A DNA stretch of 64,000 nt from G965205525 sp965205525. GTDB taxonomy: Bacteria; Pseudomonadota; Gammaproteobacteria; JABABF01. This document shows, in pieces, positions 34,548-42,195 of the stretch; position 1 is the first letter of the stretch; the number at the start of each line of letters is the position of its first letter. A model generated the notes under the pieces. It saw only the letters and a list, made by a program, of their open reading frames with translations, made no database searches and was not told the DNA's origin. Position numbers and translations under genes: made by a program. The stretch spans positions 1,736,001 through 1,800,000 of the forward strand of contig OZ242171.1 of the NCBI GenBank assembly GCA_965205525.1, written 5' to 3'.

Positions 34548-35162
34548 ATGAAAATTGGCATCATCTGCGGCAGCCACCGGGCCGAATCCCAGAGCGGCAA
34601 GGTGGCGCGCTTCATTGAGGCGCGTCTCAAAGAGCAGCCATTCTGCAGCGAAGCCTGGCTTTTGGACTTGGCGCACAACCCCCTGCCCCTGTGGGAGGAG
34701 GCTATCTGGACTGGCGATGCAGAATGGTCAGCGCGCCTGTCGCCGCTCGGTGAGAAGCTGGCCGAGAGCGACGGCTTTGTCGTAGTCACGCCCGAATGGC
34801 ACGGCATGGTGCCGGCGGGGCTGAAAAACTTTTTCCTAATGTGGGGGAAAGGCGAATTGGCGCACAAGCCAGCTCTGCTGGTATCGGTATCCGCCGGGGC
34901 CGGGGGCGCCTATCCAATTGCCGAACTGCGCATGAGCAGCTACAAGAATAACCGTATCTGCTACCTGCCGGAGCACCTTGTCGTGCGCAATGCAGAGAAG
35001 GTTCTCAACGAGCGCCCGGCAGACAGCAGCGAAGAGGGAGACCACTACCTGCAGAGCAGGCTGCAATACGCACTTGGTGTTCTCGGCGAATACGCGCGGG
35101 CTCTCGCGCAAGTGCGAGCCAGCGGCGCATGCAGCCTAGATATCTTCAAAAATGGAATGTAG
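34548..35162 (+). CDS. NADPH-dependent FMN reductase family protein
   Basis: A flavodoxin-like protein of 204 residues. The N-terminal phosphate loop is KIGIICGSHRAESQSGKVARFI, the middle has the conserved VVVTPEWHGMVPAGLKNFF (usually PEYNxxxPGxLKN), and then LLVSVSAGAGGAYPIAELR. These are the family features; the natural electron acceptor is unknown. I chose ATG 34548 because the fold begins there and a GGAGAAG-type site precedes it, although the frame is open for about 195 codons upstream, antisense to acs. Confidence 0.88.
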   Translation: MKIGIICGSHRAESQSGKVARFIEARLKEQPFCSEAWLLDLAHNPLPLWEEAIWTGDAEWSARLSPLGEKLAESDGFVVVTPEWHGMVPAGLKNFFLMWGKGELAHKPALLVSVSAGAGGAYPIAELRMSSYKNNRICYLPEHLVVRNAEKVLNERPADSSEEGDHYLQSRLQYALGVLGEYARALAQVRASGACSLDIFKNGM

Positions 35163-35237
35163 TGAAGGAGGTCACGCTCAGAACAGTAACTTCCTGTAAA
35201 TAGACAAGACTATCTTCCACCCTCTGGGGCGGTTTGG

Positions 35238-36089
35238 TTATGGCTTGCAAAAGCCGTTGCGCACCACCCCACTTGGACAGGAGCAGGTGTAGCGCAGCAT
35301 GTGCCACTTCCATCTGCTCCCCGAACGTGCACATACAAAAGTTCCTGAACCCAAAAAATAACTAGGATTTTTCACCACGCGTATATCCCCATGTTTCGCA
35401 GACTGTCCTCCTTGCCACGGCCGAAAAACACATCCTTCCTTGACAGGAAACCTCTCTTTCAGACAGCCGGGCTCGCAAGGGGTAAAGGGTGGGTCGGTCG
35501 GCCGCACATAGATGAGTGCCTTATCGCCCTGGTAAGCAGCGGACACGTGGCCGTATTTATCAGCGTCAGGAGCCTTACTGCATGTGCCGCCGCAGCGGGT
35601 ACCTTTACATGTGAAAAACATGGGTACCGTTACATTATCACAGGAAGTGAGGTAGCTAAGCCATGGAAAGCATGAGTCGGGGACAATACTGCCACCTGAT
35701 ACTTGGTAGGCGCATTGATGAGTGTTCTTCCAATACTGGTCCACCACTTCACAGCTATCTAAGTCCGGATCTTCATCCAAGTTCTCCAAGAATTTCTGGA
35801 ATTCTTCCCTAGTGCGCAGAAATACCGGGATATTGTGACCAGAGTTATTGATGATGCGCACCGGCTTGCCGCTTGCAGAAGGCCAGCGGGCAACCACCGC
35901 ATCGGAGTTATGCGCAGGCACACGCATGATATCCGGGTCATCGGGGAAGAGTCCACAGTCGCCGTTGCTCAATTTCTGCATAGGCTCCGGACAGTTGTAA
36001 GCACTGGCTTCTGCACATGCGAAAACAAACGCCAGCAGCACAACACTGGGCAAAAATACTGTCATCCTATCCATGGCATATGCCTGCAT
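35238..36089 (-). CDS. Cys-rich secreted protein at the end of the pilus operon
   Basis: Not recognised. The product has about 283 residues: a signal peptide (LPSVVLLAFVFACAEASA) and then a mature domain with about 20 Cys residues, many in closely spaced pairs (CKGTRCGGTC, CEPGC, YTCSCPSG). This implies an extracellular, disulfide-bonded fold. The ATG at 36089 begins one base after the stop of the PilV-like gene, so the two are translationally coupled. The place after pilV is where tip adhesins occur in related clusters, so a pilus-tip or secreted partner role is a reasonable inference, not a demonstrated one. Alternative starts at 36107 and 36074 exist. Confidence 0.65.
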   Translation of the reverse strand: MQAYAMDRMTVFLPSVVLLAFVFACAEASAYNCPEPMQKLSNGDCGLFPDDPDIMRVPAHNSDAVVARWPSASGKPVRIINNSGHNIPVFLRTREEFQKFLENLDEDPDLDSCEVVDQYWKNTHQCAYQVSGGSIVPDSCFPWLSYLTSCDNVTVPMFFTCKGTRCGGTCSKAPDADKYGHVSAAYQGDKALIYVRPTDPPFTPCEPGCLKERFPVKEGCVFRPWQGGQSAKHGDIRVVKNPSYFLGSGTFVCARSGSRWKWHMLRYTCSCPSGVVRNGFCKP

Positions 36090-36090
36090 G

Positions 36091-36777
36091 TCACGGCGGA
36101 CCCGCATCGCTGTCGTACAGAAATCGCCGGGCGCGAAACACTTCCGCCGACAGTGCCCGGGCCGACACGGTCTCCGCTAAGACGGCCCGAGCCATCATCC
36201 GGCCAGTGCTGGTCAGATCCCGCGTATTTACATTGCCTGCATTACGTATATCGCCGCCATTCAGATCCAAGTCTCCCGTCATCGGACGGCTGCCGTCCCT
36301 GGGTAGCAGCGCATCATGGATCTGGTCAGCAGATGGCGCTGGTACAGTCACCACCACTTCTTCGCCACTGCCCCCGGCCAAAGGCCGAGTCAATGCGCGC
36401 AGGGCAATCGCCTGCCCGTCGGTATCGGTCTCCGTTACAATTTGCAGTGTGCCGCCGCCGCCCGGGCGCAGTGTGTAGGGAAACCCGAAGCCGTTGCGAT
36501 TATGCAGAAAACCCGCCAGGCTGAAATGGCGCTCTATTTCTGCCGGGTCTGCTGGCCAGGCAGTCTGGTCAGCGTGATACTGCAAAGCCAGTTCCGCCAG
36601 CATGCGGATACCGTGGGCGGTGTTTCCCACCGCCCGCTCCTCCATCTCGCGCTGTATACCAGGATAGGTATAGGCAGCGACTACCGCCAGTACTCCCAGC
36701 ACCAGCATCAGCTCCACCAAGGAGTAGCCGGCGACGGCGCTCCGTCGGCACTTTTCAGGTTTGCAGGCAAATTTCAT
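36091..36777 (-). CDS. PilV-like minor pilin / tip protein of the type IVb pilus
   Basis: A protein of about 228 residues with a type IV prepilin N-terminus: a short basic leader ending in Gly17, then YSLVELMLVLGVLAVVAAY with Glu at mature +5. Position +1 is Tyr rather than the usual Phe or Met. The C-terminal half has the phrase SRPMTGDLDLNGGDIRNAGNVNTRDL, typical of shufflon-type PilV proteins and phage-like repeats. No shufflon segments or Rci-type recombinase are seen here. ATG 36777 gives the short leader; the frame is open 20 codons further into the previous gene. It overlaps the previous gene by 23 bases. Confidence 0.75.
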   Translation of the reverse strand: MKFACKPEKCRRSAVAGYSLVELMLVLGVLAVVAAYTYPGIQREMEERAVGNTAHGIRMLAELALQYHADQTAWPADPAEIERHFSLAGFLHNRNGFGFPYTLRPGGGGTLQIVTETDTDGQAIALRALTRPLAGGSGEEVVVTVPAPSADQIHDALLPRDGSRPMTGDLDLNGGDIRNAGNVNTRDLTSTGRMMARAVLAETVSARALSAEVFRARRFLYDSDAGPP

Positions 36778-37264
36778 GATTCGGAGCGACGGTTTCGTAT
36801 CCCCTGAAAAATTGCTGGTAGGACAGACCAAGCTCAAGACTCGGTGCCAGCGAAAAGGCTAAGTGCAGAGCGCCTCCTTGCAACTGTCCTGAGTACCGGG
36901 GCGCCAGTTTTCTCATCAGGGCGAGATCACTGGAGGACATCACGATGCGCCCGATGCCGACGTGGCTCCCATAACGGCCCACTTGCAGCTGCCAGTGTGC
37001 GCCCGCAGGCTCCGGCACGAAGTCCAGTGGGATGACACCCTCCTGCTGCAGCTGTGCAACATCGGTGAATTGCTGCCATGCCGATGCAGGTGTCGGTGCC
37101 GGACAAGTTCCCAAGCGCAGGCGATGGTAGCGGCGCATCCCATCCTGCAGGACGGCGATGGTAGCCGCCGCCCGTGCTTCGTTCCCGCTCCGCTCCCGGC
37201 CATAGGCAGCTACGGCAATCGCAGCGATGATGCCCAGCACCAAGACCACTTCCGAAAGGCTCAT
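36755..37264 (-). CDS. Small pilin-like protein, apparently leaderless
   Basis: A 169-residue product that begins directly with a type IV pilin helix (MSLSEVVLVLGIIAAIAVAAYG). If Met1 is the first mature residue, Glu falls at position 5 as in processed pilins, so the usual leader and Gly-1 are absent. The rest is a globular domain with no recognisable motif, Gln- and Arg-rich near the middle. The start ATG overlaps the previous stop in an ATGA (37261-37264), which makes it hard to place the start elsewhere in frame. It takes the slot between the main pilin and PilV, where R64 has pilT and pilU. Confidence 0.7.
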   Translation of the reverse strand: MSLSEVVLVLGIIAAIAVAAYGRERSGNEARAAATIAVLQDGMRRYHRLRLGTCPAPTPASAWQQFTDVAQLQQEGVIPLDFVPEPAGAHWQLQVGRYGSHVGIGRIVMSSSDLALMRKLAPRYSGQLQGGALHLAFSLAPSLELGLSYQQFFRGYETVAPNHEICLQT

Positions 37265-37890
37265 CGCGCGGTTGCTGTCACGATATTGTTAGTGCATGTA
37301 ATGCTCTGCTGGTTATAGATAAGACCATCCAGCGTGTTGGAAAGGCGCGAACAAAGGGATGCATTGCCAGTATCAATGGTGAAGGTAAGGATGTCGCCGC
37401 CAGAGCTCGCAGCGAGAGAGTAATCCCGTCCCCATGGATTTTCGCCGTCACCATCAGTCATCGGCGCAGTGGAATAACCCCTGCTGCCGAGAACAGCGAT
37501 CGTGATGCCCGTGTAGGCACCGTTATCGGCCCGAAACGCAGTGGCCTTGCTGAGGAGCAAAAGGGTGTCATCCACTGCCCGCTGGACCTTGGCCTCATCA
37601 CTGATACTATTCGCCTTGGAGTAAACGCCGATCACTACTAGGGAGATAATCAGGAACACAATACCGAGTTCTACCAAGCTGAACCCCCGCTCGGAAGCCG
37701 GGTTGTGACGGGAAAAGTGGCGACCCACTCGCTTCTGTGGCAAAGGGCTGGGCTCGTGCACATGCCTTTTCACCGGCGGCAGAATCGGGGGGCGCCGCCG
37801 TAGCAGCCCCGCGCGGCGATAGTAGGGGTGCCGATTTCCCGGCCGGCCATTGTGCCGATGGCTAAGTTTGTCAGAATGATGCTGTTTCAT
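37261..37890 (-). CDS. Type IVb major pilin (PilS-like)
   Basis: The likely major pilin. A basic, His/Arg/Pro-rich leader ends in ERG, followed by FSLVELGIVFLIISLVVIGVYSKA, so processing would occur at Gly69/Phe70 with Glu at +5. The mature part of about 140 residues has two Cys near the end (ASLCSRLS and SITCTNN), as in type IVb pilins with a C-terminal disulfide loop. From ATG 37890 the leader is 69 residues, very long; a GTG at 37761 would give the usual length of about 26. It overlaps the next gene by 4 bases. The prepilin peptidase is not encoded nearby. Confidence 0.8.
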   Translation of the reverse strand: MKQHHSDKLSHRHNGRPGNRHPYYRRAGLLRRRPPILPPVKRHVHEPSPLPQKRVGRHFSRHNPASERGFSLVELGIVFLIISLVVIGVYSKANSISDEAKVQRAVDDTLLLLSKATAFRADNGAYTGITIAVLGSRGYSTAPMTDGDGENPWGRDYSLAASSGGDILTFTIDTGNASLCSRLSNTLDGLIYNQQSITCTNNIVTATAR

Positions 37891-37909
37891 CCGATTGTCC
37901 TCCGTTGTA

Positions 37910-38947
37910 TCAGGTGATGGATGCAGGCGCGGTATAAATCACATCTAAGATGCCGTACACCAGCCCGAGAATAAGTGCGAGACAGACCAACGCAAGACGC
38001 TGGCCAAAGGCCTTATACCTTGCCTCTAGATCGGTCTGAACTATTTTTGCAAGCTCGCTGATAGAGCGATGCGTGCGCCCCGGATATGCCGGGATCAGTG
38101 ATTGCAGCACCGCCCGATGACGCGACTCCAGCAGGGTGCGTCCCAGCGCTTCCGCCAAATCCATGCCGCTGGCGATCGCCGAGCGAATCTCACGAAGCCG
38201 ATGATGGTCATACCCCCTGCTGTGCAGGGTCAAGAGCGTATCCATCGTCTCTAGGGGCGCCATCCCCGCCTGCATGAAACCAACCATCATCGGCAGCAGC
38301 CGGGCAGTGAACGCTCTGCGGTAACCGGCAAAGATAGGCAGGCGGTCCAGCGCATCCCGATACAGTCCGGTACCGGTGCGCAACAGAAACAGGAGTGCCA
38401 CTATTCCAGCGGTTGCAGCCAAGGCGGCATGCGTACCGTGCTGCACCAAGAATCCCCCGATGACAAAGATCGTTTCCTGACTGATACTCAGCTCACTGCC
38501 CAGCACTTGCAGGAACAAGTCCTGCTGCAGGTATAGGAAAGCACAGATTGTGCAGGCAATAGCAACGGTCAGGGGCCAGCGCAGGTTGGGCAGCAACACA
38601 GTGCGCAAGGCAGAGCTCTGTGGTCGATAGCAGTCTACTGCCACTTGCAGGCTCTGCTCCAAAGCCTTGCTCTCCTCGCCCGCTTCCAGCAACAAAGCAA
38701 TGTGGCGCGGAAACCAGCCCATGCGGTCGTAATGGTGCGCAAAGGGGCTGCCTTGGCCGATGTTGTGCAGGGACAGCTGTGCGATCTGCTCCTCTTCGGG
38801 TGTACTTGGAAAACGGGAGAATGTTTCAAAAACCGAGCGCAGCGGAATACCCGCTTCGTTCATGGCAGCGAGACGCGAGAGAAAAATCTGCTGCTCGTCA
38901 GAGCTGAAGCGAATGCGGTTGAGAGTCGTCTGCAGGTTCATTAGCAC
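37910..38947 (-). CDS. pilR: Type IVb pilus inner-membrane platform protein (PilR/GspF-like)
   Basis: A 345-residue T2SSF-domain protein. It has two related cytoplasmic domains (each with the pattern LLEAGEESKALEQSL or RSAIASGMDLAEALGRTL), separated by membrane helices (LTVAIACTICAFLYLQQDLFLQ; AALAATAGIVALLFLLRTGTGLY), and a last helix near the C-terminus (LALVCLALILGLVYGILDVIY). It is the platform on which the PilQ ATPase acts. ATG 38947 overlaps pilQ; a second ATG at 38941 forms a TAATG junction with the pilQ stop and may be the real start. Confidence 0.85.
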   Translation of the reverse strand: MLMNLQTTLNRIRFSSDEQQIFLSRLAAMNEAGIPLRSVFETFSRFPSTPEEEQIAQLSLHNIGQGSPFAHHYDRMGWFPRHIALLLEAGEESKALEQSLQVAVDCYRPQSSALRTVLLPNLRWPLTVAIACTICAFLYLQQDLFLQVLGSELSISQETIFVIGGFLVQHGTHAALAATAGIVALLFLLRTGTGLYRDALDRLPIFAGYRRAFTARLLPMMVGFMQAGMAPLETMDTLLTLHSRGYDHHRLREIRSAIASGMDLAEALGRTLLESRHRAVLQSLIPAYPGRTHRSISELAKIVQTDLEARYKAFGQRLALVCLALILGLVYGILDVIYTAPASIT

Positions 38948-40455
38948 ATCCTTGCATCAAAGAGATCCACACTGGTCTCCGCCATTCTCGGGTCCAGCAA
39001 TCCGGCGAGGATTTTCTCCCGAGCATGCCTGCGGCAGGAGGTGATATTTTCATGCTCCATGTAATCGCCAATGCCGTCATAGTCCTGCGCACGGATCAGC
39101 TTCCGCACCCAGCGTGTCACCGGCAGCACCTCTGCCACCAGAGTGCGACCGGCAATGCCCAGGCTGCAGTTCTCGCAGCCGGCCGGATTGCGATAGCGAA
39201 TGCGCCCGTCTGTATCGTCCAGCAGCTCCTGATAGCGCCCATGCTCGGCGGCATTCGGATGCTGATCCTGCCGACAGTGTCGGCACAGCACCGGCACCAA
39301 GGTCTGGTTGATCAGCAGGTTGAGAAAACCCGGCGTGAAAAGATTGCTTTCATCCATGCCGAGGCGGGTCAGCCGCAGAGGGATGGCTGCCACGCTGTCT
39401 GTATGCAGCGTGGAGATAACAAAACGTCCCTGCAAAGCCATGTTTTCCGCATACCGTGCTGTCTTCTCGTCCCGGATCTCCGCCAGCGCCAAGAGGTCCG
39501 GATCTTGTCGGACGGTGCAACCGAGAAGATCTTGCAAAGAGACATCTTCCGGCTGGCTGGAAAGATCCACATGGGAGACATGGGGCAGCCGCACTTCCAC
39601 CGGATCTTCAATGGAGATCACGCTGCGCTCCTCCGGCATTTCAGCGAGGAGATTGGTCATAGTGGTGGATTTACCAGAATTGGTGGGACCGCTGAACAGC
39701 ATCAGTCCTCCGCTGCGACGCAGGCCCTGCAGAATGACTGCTCTCTGCGCATCGCTGTAGCCGACATCTTCTAAGCGGATTACCCGGTGTGGGTTGCGCA
39801 GCCGCGCCACCAATGTGCAGCCGCGCACTTCCGGCATCAGATTCATACGGACACCGTAGCGCTCACCGCCGTCAGAGAAATCAAAGGAGCCATCCATCGG
39901 CAAGTGCTCGCTGAAGTCTTGCCGGGTGCGGGCAAAATAGTTAAAGGCTGTACGACACAAGCGCAGCCCGACGACGCGGCTGTAGGATTGATAGGGCACC
40001 AGTGTGCCGTGGATGCGAAGCAAAACGATTGTCTCCTGTCTGCGCACACGAATGTGCACATCACTTGCATCGTGGCGAACAGCATCGGCAAAAATGTGTT
40101 CAACATTGCGTGATGTCTCTGTGCGCATGCCTTCGTCCGCATCTTCATCTGCACTGCAGCGAAGATCCCGAAGAGTGGCAAAGGTCGCTTCATTTACGAA
40201 GATCACCTGCGGCTCAGTGTGTGCGGTATTTGCCACCACCTGTCGCAGCGTGCGGGTATTGCGGGCCTCCGGCCTATCCGTGTAGATAGTGCTGCCATCC
40301 CCAGTCACCAAGTAGTTCTCCTCCGGATGCAGACAGAGCCAGTTCTGCACCGCAGCCTCTCGGGAAAGCGGTACAGCGGCAAGTTCGCGAGCAGAAATCC
40401 CTCCGGCGGTCTGTCTAGATCTGCCGTGCTGAGCGAGTGTAGTGATCACTGCCAT
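38941..40455 (-). CDS. pilQ: Type IVb pilus assembly ATPase (PilQ/GspE-like)
   Basis: The motor ATPase of the thin-pilus type system, 504 residues. Walker A is GPTNSGKSTT (about 256-265), the Asp box is VISIEDPVE, Walker B is DPDLLALAEIRDEKTA (GEIRD is usual; here AEIRD), and the His box is STLHTDS (about 348-354). Two CxxC pairs (CRHC at about 391 and CENC at about 427) could bind zinc, as in GspE-type ATPases. It overlaps pilP by 10 bases and pilR by up to 7. Confidence 0.88.
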   Translation of the reverse strand: MAVITTLAQHGRSRQTAGGISARELAAVPLSREAAVQNWLCLHPEENYLVTGDGSTIYTDRPEARNTRTLRQVVANTAHTEPQVIFVNEATFATLRDLRCSADEDADEGMRTETSRNVEHIFADAVRHDASDVHIRVRRQETIVLLRIHGTLVPYQSYSRVVGLRLCRTAFNYFARTRQDFSEHLPMDGSFDFSDGGERYGVRMNLMPEVRGCTLVARLRNPHRVIRLEDVGYSDAQRAVILQGLRRSGGLMLFSGPTNSGKSTTMTNLLAEMPEERSVISIEDPVEVRLPHVSHVDLSSQPEDVSLQDLLGCTVRQDPDLLALAEIRDEKTARYAENMALQGRFVISTLHTDSVAAIPLRLTRLGMDESNLFTPGFLNLLINQTLVPVLCRHCRQDQHPNAAEHGRYQELLDDTDGRIRYRNPAGCENCSLGIAGRTLVAEVLPVTRWVRKLIRAQDYDGIGDYMEHENITSCRRHAREKILAGLLDPRMAETSVDLFDARMC

Positions 40456-40982
40456 TGCACACTCCGCGTCGGTCCGCCGTCCAAGGGCGTCAGCTGCACA
40501 GCATTCGCATCTACCTTCTGCAGCCGATAACGACGGCCGTGCAGATCCAATTCCTCATCTTGGTAGCGGATCTCGTAGTTATCGCCGATACGGAAAATCG
40601 CCTTGCCTGGCTTGCCCCCTTCCGGCGGCTGCAGCAGTGCGAGTCGTATGTCCTCCACTGGCGATGACGGAAGCACCGACGGGGGGGTGGCAGGCGGCGG
40701 CGGCCGCTGCATCCGACTGAGGGCCTGCTGCAGGTGCCCGGTGTTGGGCAGCTCTGCCAGTATCTCCATCATTGCATCGGCATGAGGAGCGAGTTCTTCC
40801 AAGACAACAGTCAAGCTCCGCATGCTTTCCAGCAAGCGAAGGTCCTGCTCCAGCTGTGTCTGCAGACGGCCAGCGGCAATTTGGCGGTCCAGTTCTCCCG
40901 CCCTCGCGAGATCATCTTCGGCCTGTACAGCGGGCACGGCACACCACGGCATCGCGAACAGGAGCAGCAGTAATCGCTTCAT
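40446..40982 (-). CDS. pilP: Type IVb pilus biogenesis protein PilP
   Basis: A periplasmic assembly protein of 178 residues with a signal peptide (LLLLLFAMPWCAVPAVQA), a helical N-terminal half (ARAGELDRQIAAGRLQTQLEQDLRLLES) and a Pro-rich linker (RPPPPATPPSVLPSSP). A small beta domain closes it (LALLQPPEGGKPGKAIFRIGDNYEIRYQDEELDLHGRRYRLQKVDANAVQL). This layout is that of IncI-type PilP, which links the secretin to the inner membrane parts. I chose ATG 40982 for the signal peptide; it starts after the pilO2 stop at 40987. Confidence 0.78.
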   Translation of the reverse strand: MKRLLLLLFAMPWCAVPAVQAEDDLARAGELDRQIAAGRLQTQLEQDLRLLESMRSLTVVLEELAPHADAMMEILAELPNTGHLQQALSRMQRPPPPATPPSVLPSSPVEDIRLALLQPPEGGKPGKAIFRIGDNYEIRYQDEELDLHGRRYRLQKVDANAVQLTPLDGGPTRSVQWQ

Positions 40983-40986
40983 GGAC

Positions 40987-42174
40987 TCAGCCCCGGCGCG
41001 TCTGCACCACAAGTTCCAGCAAGGTGCCATCTGGCAGGCCGTTTTTGCCATACTGCAAGCGCACAGCACGCAGGCTAGAGGGCAATGCACCCACCAGAAC
41101 CGCGAGACGCTCCATTGCATAGGCAGTTTCCCTGCCGATATGCAATTCCAATTCCACTGCTGTCTCGGCAGCGGTATTGCGGCGGTGTATACCCATGACT
41201 CGTATGCCAGCCGCATGACGCAAACGCTCTATGAACTTCTCCGCCTCTTCCGGTGGCGGCAACACGACAAGGGGTACGGCCGCGGCGGTAAGAGGAGCGC
41301 GCCATTCAAATCTATTCGTATCCCAGTAGGTTTGCTTAAAGCCGAAATGCCGAGCACTGTCGCCGCCGGGATTGGCACCTCCGGGACTGCCCGATAGCAC
41401 CAGCTGAGAACCCTGCAAAAGCATCTCCTGCAAACCGAGCCAAGAGGCAGCCGGCACCAGACGATAGGCAGCAAGGCTGAAAGCGCGCAGCTGTCCCGGC
41501 GCGGCAATGGGCAATGTCTCTGGTGCAACTGGCAGGGCCACCTGTTCCGGCAGCGGTGCACTGTTATCGTACAGCTGCGTCGCAACGACAGACATCGCAA
41601 CCAGCGCCAAAAAAGCAATGGCTGCACGAATAGCATGCCGAGGCACAGGCATGCCGTGATAAAGCAGGCAGACCAGTGTGCTTCGGAACAGGAAGGGGTT
41701 GCTAAACCCTCGCAACCGCAATACGGATGCAGGGCAGGCTGCGCCACAGTCTTCAAAGTTCTCACTGAGCCGCCCGGCAGGGAATACCAGCACGGGCACA
41801 TCGCAGTTCTGCAATTCTTCCCGGGCACGGGCGGGCACTAGGCAGTGCTCCCCGAAGATAAGACCGTCCGCATAGCGGCACAGATACACCATCTCGTCCA
41901 AGGGCACACATATCTGTCGCGGTTGGTCAATCTTTGCCAGGCCGCCTATGCCCTTTTCAAATTGCGCAGCCAAGCTGACACCACTGGCATCGGAAAAATA
42001 AACCACCTCGCCGACCATGAGGCAATGGGTCGCCGCAAGCTGGGCGGCACGCACGTTGATACGCCGCCCTTTCTCTATACGGCCAATGGCAGCAATGGAT
42101 TCAGATTGAGCGTTGATAACAATACCGACCGGTGCGCCGCACACACTGTCCCGAATGCGGGTAATTTTTTCCAT
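40987..42174 (-). CDS. pilO2: Type 4b pilus protein PilO2
   Basis: A 395-residue protein of the PilO2 family of IncI/PFGI-type pili. The cytoplasmic N-terminal domain (about 1-150) is an actin-like or sugar-kinase-unlike fold with repeated beta strands (VGEVVYFSDASGVSLAAQ), followed by a membrane helix (AAIAFLALVAMSVVATQLY, about 185-203) and a periplasmic C-terminal domain ending in QYGKNGLPDGTLLELVVQTRRG. It joins the cytoplasmic motor with the periplasmic alignment proteins. Recognition rests on the general layout and gene order more than on sharp motifs. Confidence 0.72.
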   Translation of the reverse strand: MEKITRIRDSVCGAPVGIVINAQSESIAAIGRIEKGRRINVRAAQLAATHCLMVGEVVYFSDASGVSLAAQFEKGIGGLAKIDQPRQICVPLDEMVYLCRYADGLIFGEHCLVPARAREELQNCDVPVLVFPAGRLSENFEDCGAACPASVLRLRGFSNPFLFRSTLVCLLYHGMPVPRHAIRAAIAFLALVAMSVVATQLYDNSAPLPEQVALPVAPETLPIAAPGQLRAFSLAAYRLVPAASWLGLQEMLLQGSQLVLSGSPGGANPGGDSARHFGFKQTYWDTNRFEWRAPLTAAAVPLVVLPPPEEAEKFIERLRHAAGIRVMGIHRRNTAAETAVELELHIGRETAYAMERLAVLVGALPSSLRAVRLQYGKNGLPDGTLLELVVQTRRG

Positions 42175-42195
42175 GGCAAACTTCCTGTTGCTATC

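Noticed and set aside
36091..36777. Shufflon (inverting PilV C-terminal segments)
   Set aside because: No 19-bp sfx-like inverted repeats or Rci recombinase seen near the PilV-like gene.
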